Of a stretch of 64,000 bases of DNA, positions 63,700-64,000 are shown in pieces. Position numbers and translations under genes: made by a program. Positions within the stretch are counted from its first letter, which is position 1, and each line of letters opens with the position of its first letter. This DNA is from Neorhizobium lilium. GTDB lineage: Bacteria; Pseudomonadota; Alphaproteobacteria; Rhizobiales; Rhizobiaceae. The stretch covers positions 744,001-808,000 of the forward strand of contig NZ_SBIP01000001.1 in the NCBI RefSeq assembly GCF_004053875.1, given 5' to 3'. The notes below the pieces were generated by a model. The model had not been told where the DNA came from and searched no databases. It saw only the letters and a program-made list of their open reading frames with translations.

Positions 63700-63952
63700 C
63701 TTTGGAATCGGCAACTTATCGAGTAAGCGTTTTGATCTGATCGAAGAGACATTGAAGAAGACATCATACCTCATGGGCAGCAGCTTTACGGTGGCGGACG
63801 CGTACCTGTTCACCGTGCTTGGATGGATGCCGGGATTCGCCATTGATCTCGGCCCCTGTCCGAGCATATCGGACTACATCCAGCGGATTGAGGGGCGCGC
63901 GTCCGTGGCCGCCGCTCGCGTTCGAGAGGCCGAAATCCCGACCGTGACTTGA
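63700..63952 (+). pseudogene. glutathione S-transferase, C-terminal remnant
   Basis: The plus frame reads SSKRFDLIEETLKKTSYLMG, SSFTVADAYLFTVLGWMPGF and YIQRIEGRASVAAAR, the C-terminal helical domain of a beta-class-like GST. The N-terminal thioredoxin-like half is missing, and the frame upstream to 63545 looks like unrelated or decayed sequence. Inactive as read. Confidence 0.65.
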
Positions 63953-64000
63953 GAGGGTCCTGGGCGCGAAACTCCTAAATTTGCTATCCCGCAAAAATCC

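Noticed and set aside
1..64000. CRISPR arrays, tRNA or rRNA genes, prophage or toxin-antitoxin module
   Set aside because: No regular spaced repeats, no cloverleaf or rRNA stretches recognised, and no phage structural or toxin genes seen in either strand.

Overview
The window looks like part of a secondary replicon or accessory region of an alphaproteobacterium of the Rhizobiales (Rhizobiaceae/Brucellaceae type). GC is high, Tat-exported solute-binding proteins are frequent, and ABC uptake systems are dense. No rRNA, tRNA or core housekeeping operon was seen. The assignment to Rhizobiales is inference from gene content and protein style.

Region 1 (1-12.3 kb) is a sulfur/peptide-type scavenging region. 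It holds three orphan family-5 solute-binding proteins with no permease or ATPase nearby, an M20 amidohydrolase, LLM-class flavin monooxygenases and an SfnB/DszC-like acyl-CoA-dehydrogenase-fold oxidoreductase. Interleaved are at least five decayed genes: a DUF3088 protein with a 1-base frameshift, an NmrA-like reductase with an internal deletion, a DszB-like binding protein with an internal deletion, a nitroreductase fragment and an LLM monooxygenase fragment.

Region 2 (12.4-21.8 kb) is a sugar-acid catabolic locus. A ManD-type dehydratase, a complete Dpp/Opp-type ABC importer and a GntR/FCD regulator lie on the minus strand. They diverge from an RraA-like aldolase-fold protein and an SDR dehydrogenase on the plus strand. 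A stand-alone Tat-exported Hint-domain protein follows.

Region 3 (23.2-34.8 kb) is a probable organophosphate (phosphorylated sugar or polyol) uptake locus. A LacI-family regulator diverges from an AfuABC-like transporter, an inositol-monophosphatase-family enzyme and UgpBAEC. Two identical-architecture operators (TTGCA-N6-TGCAA) lie in the divergent promoter. The region ends in a Na/Pi-cotransporter gene cut off in mid-protein, joined tail-to-tail to a 1.1 kb scrap carrying a truncated enolase-superfamily gene and a truncated ABC permease.

Region 4 (35.9-59.1 kb) is a nearly complete methylated-amine catabolic island. Trimethylamine is oxidised to its N-oxide (tmm) and cleaved to dimethylamine plus formaldehyde (tdm). 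Dimethylamine is N-demethylated by a heme/flavin/2Fe-2S monooxygenase (dmm genes). Methylamine is processed by gamma-glutamylmethylamide synthetase (gmaS), N-methylglutamate synthase (mgsABC) and N-methylglutamate dehydrogenase (mgdABCD). Three GcvT-type tetrahydrofolate domains and PurU would handle the C1 units. An APC permease, an XRE-cupin regulator and a GlxA/AraC-type regulator are built in; a LysR-type regulator is a frameshifted pseudogene.

Region 5 (59.1-64 kb) is the mobile boundary: an IS3-type transposase remnant, an apparently intact IS21-family element (istA/istB with recognisable ends), a small unknown ORF, a TetR regulator, a DUF2269 membrane protein and a glutathione-S-transferase remnant. 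Breakpoints on both sides of region 4 suggest that the methylated-amine genes arrived as a cassette.
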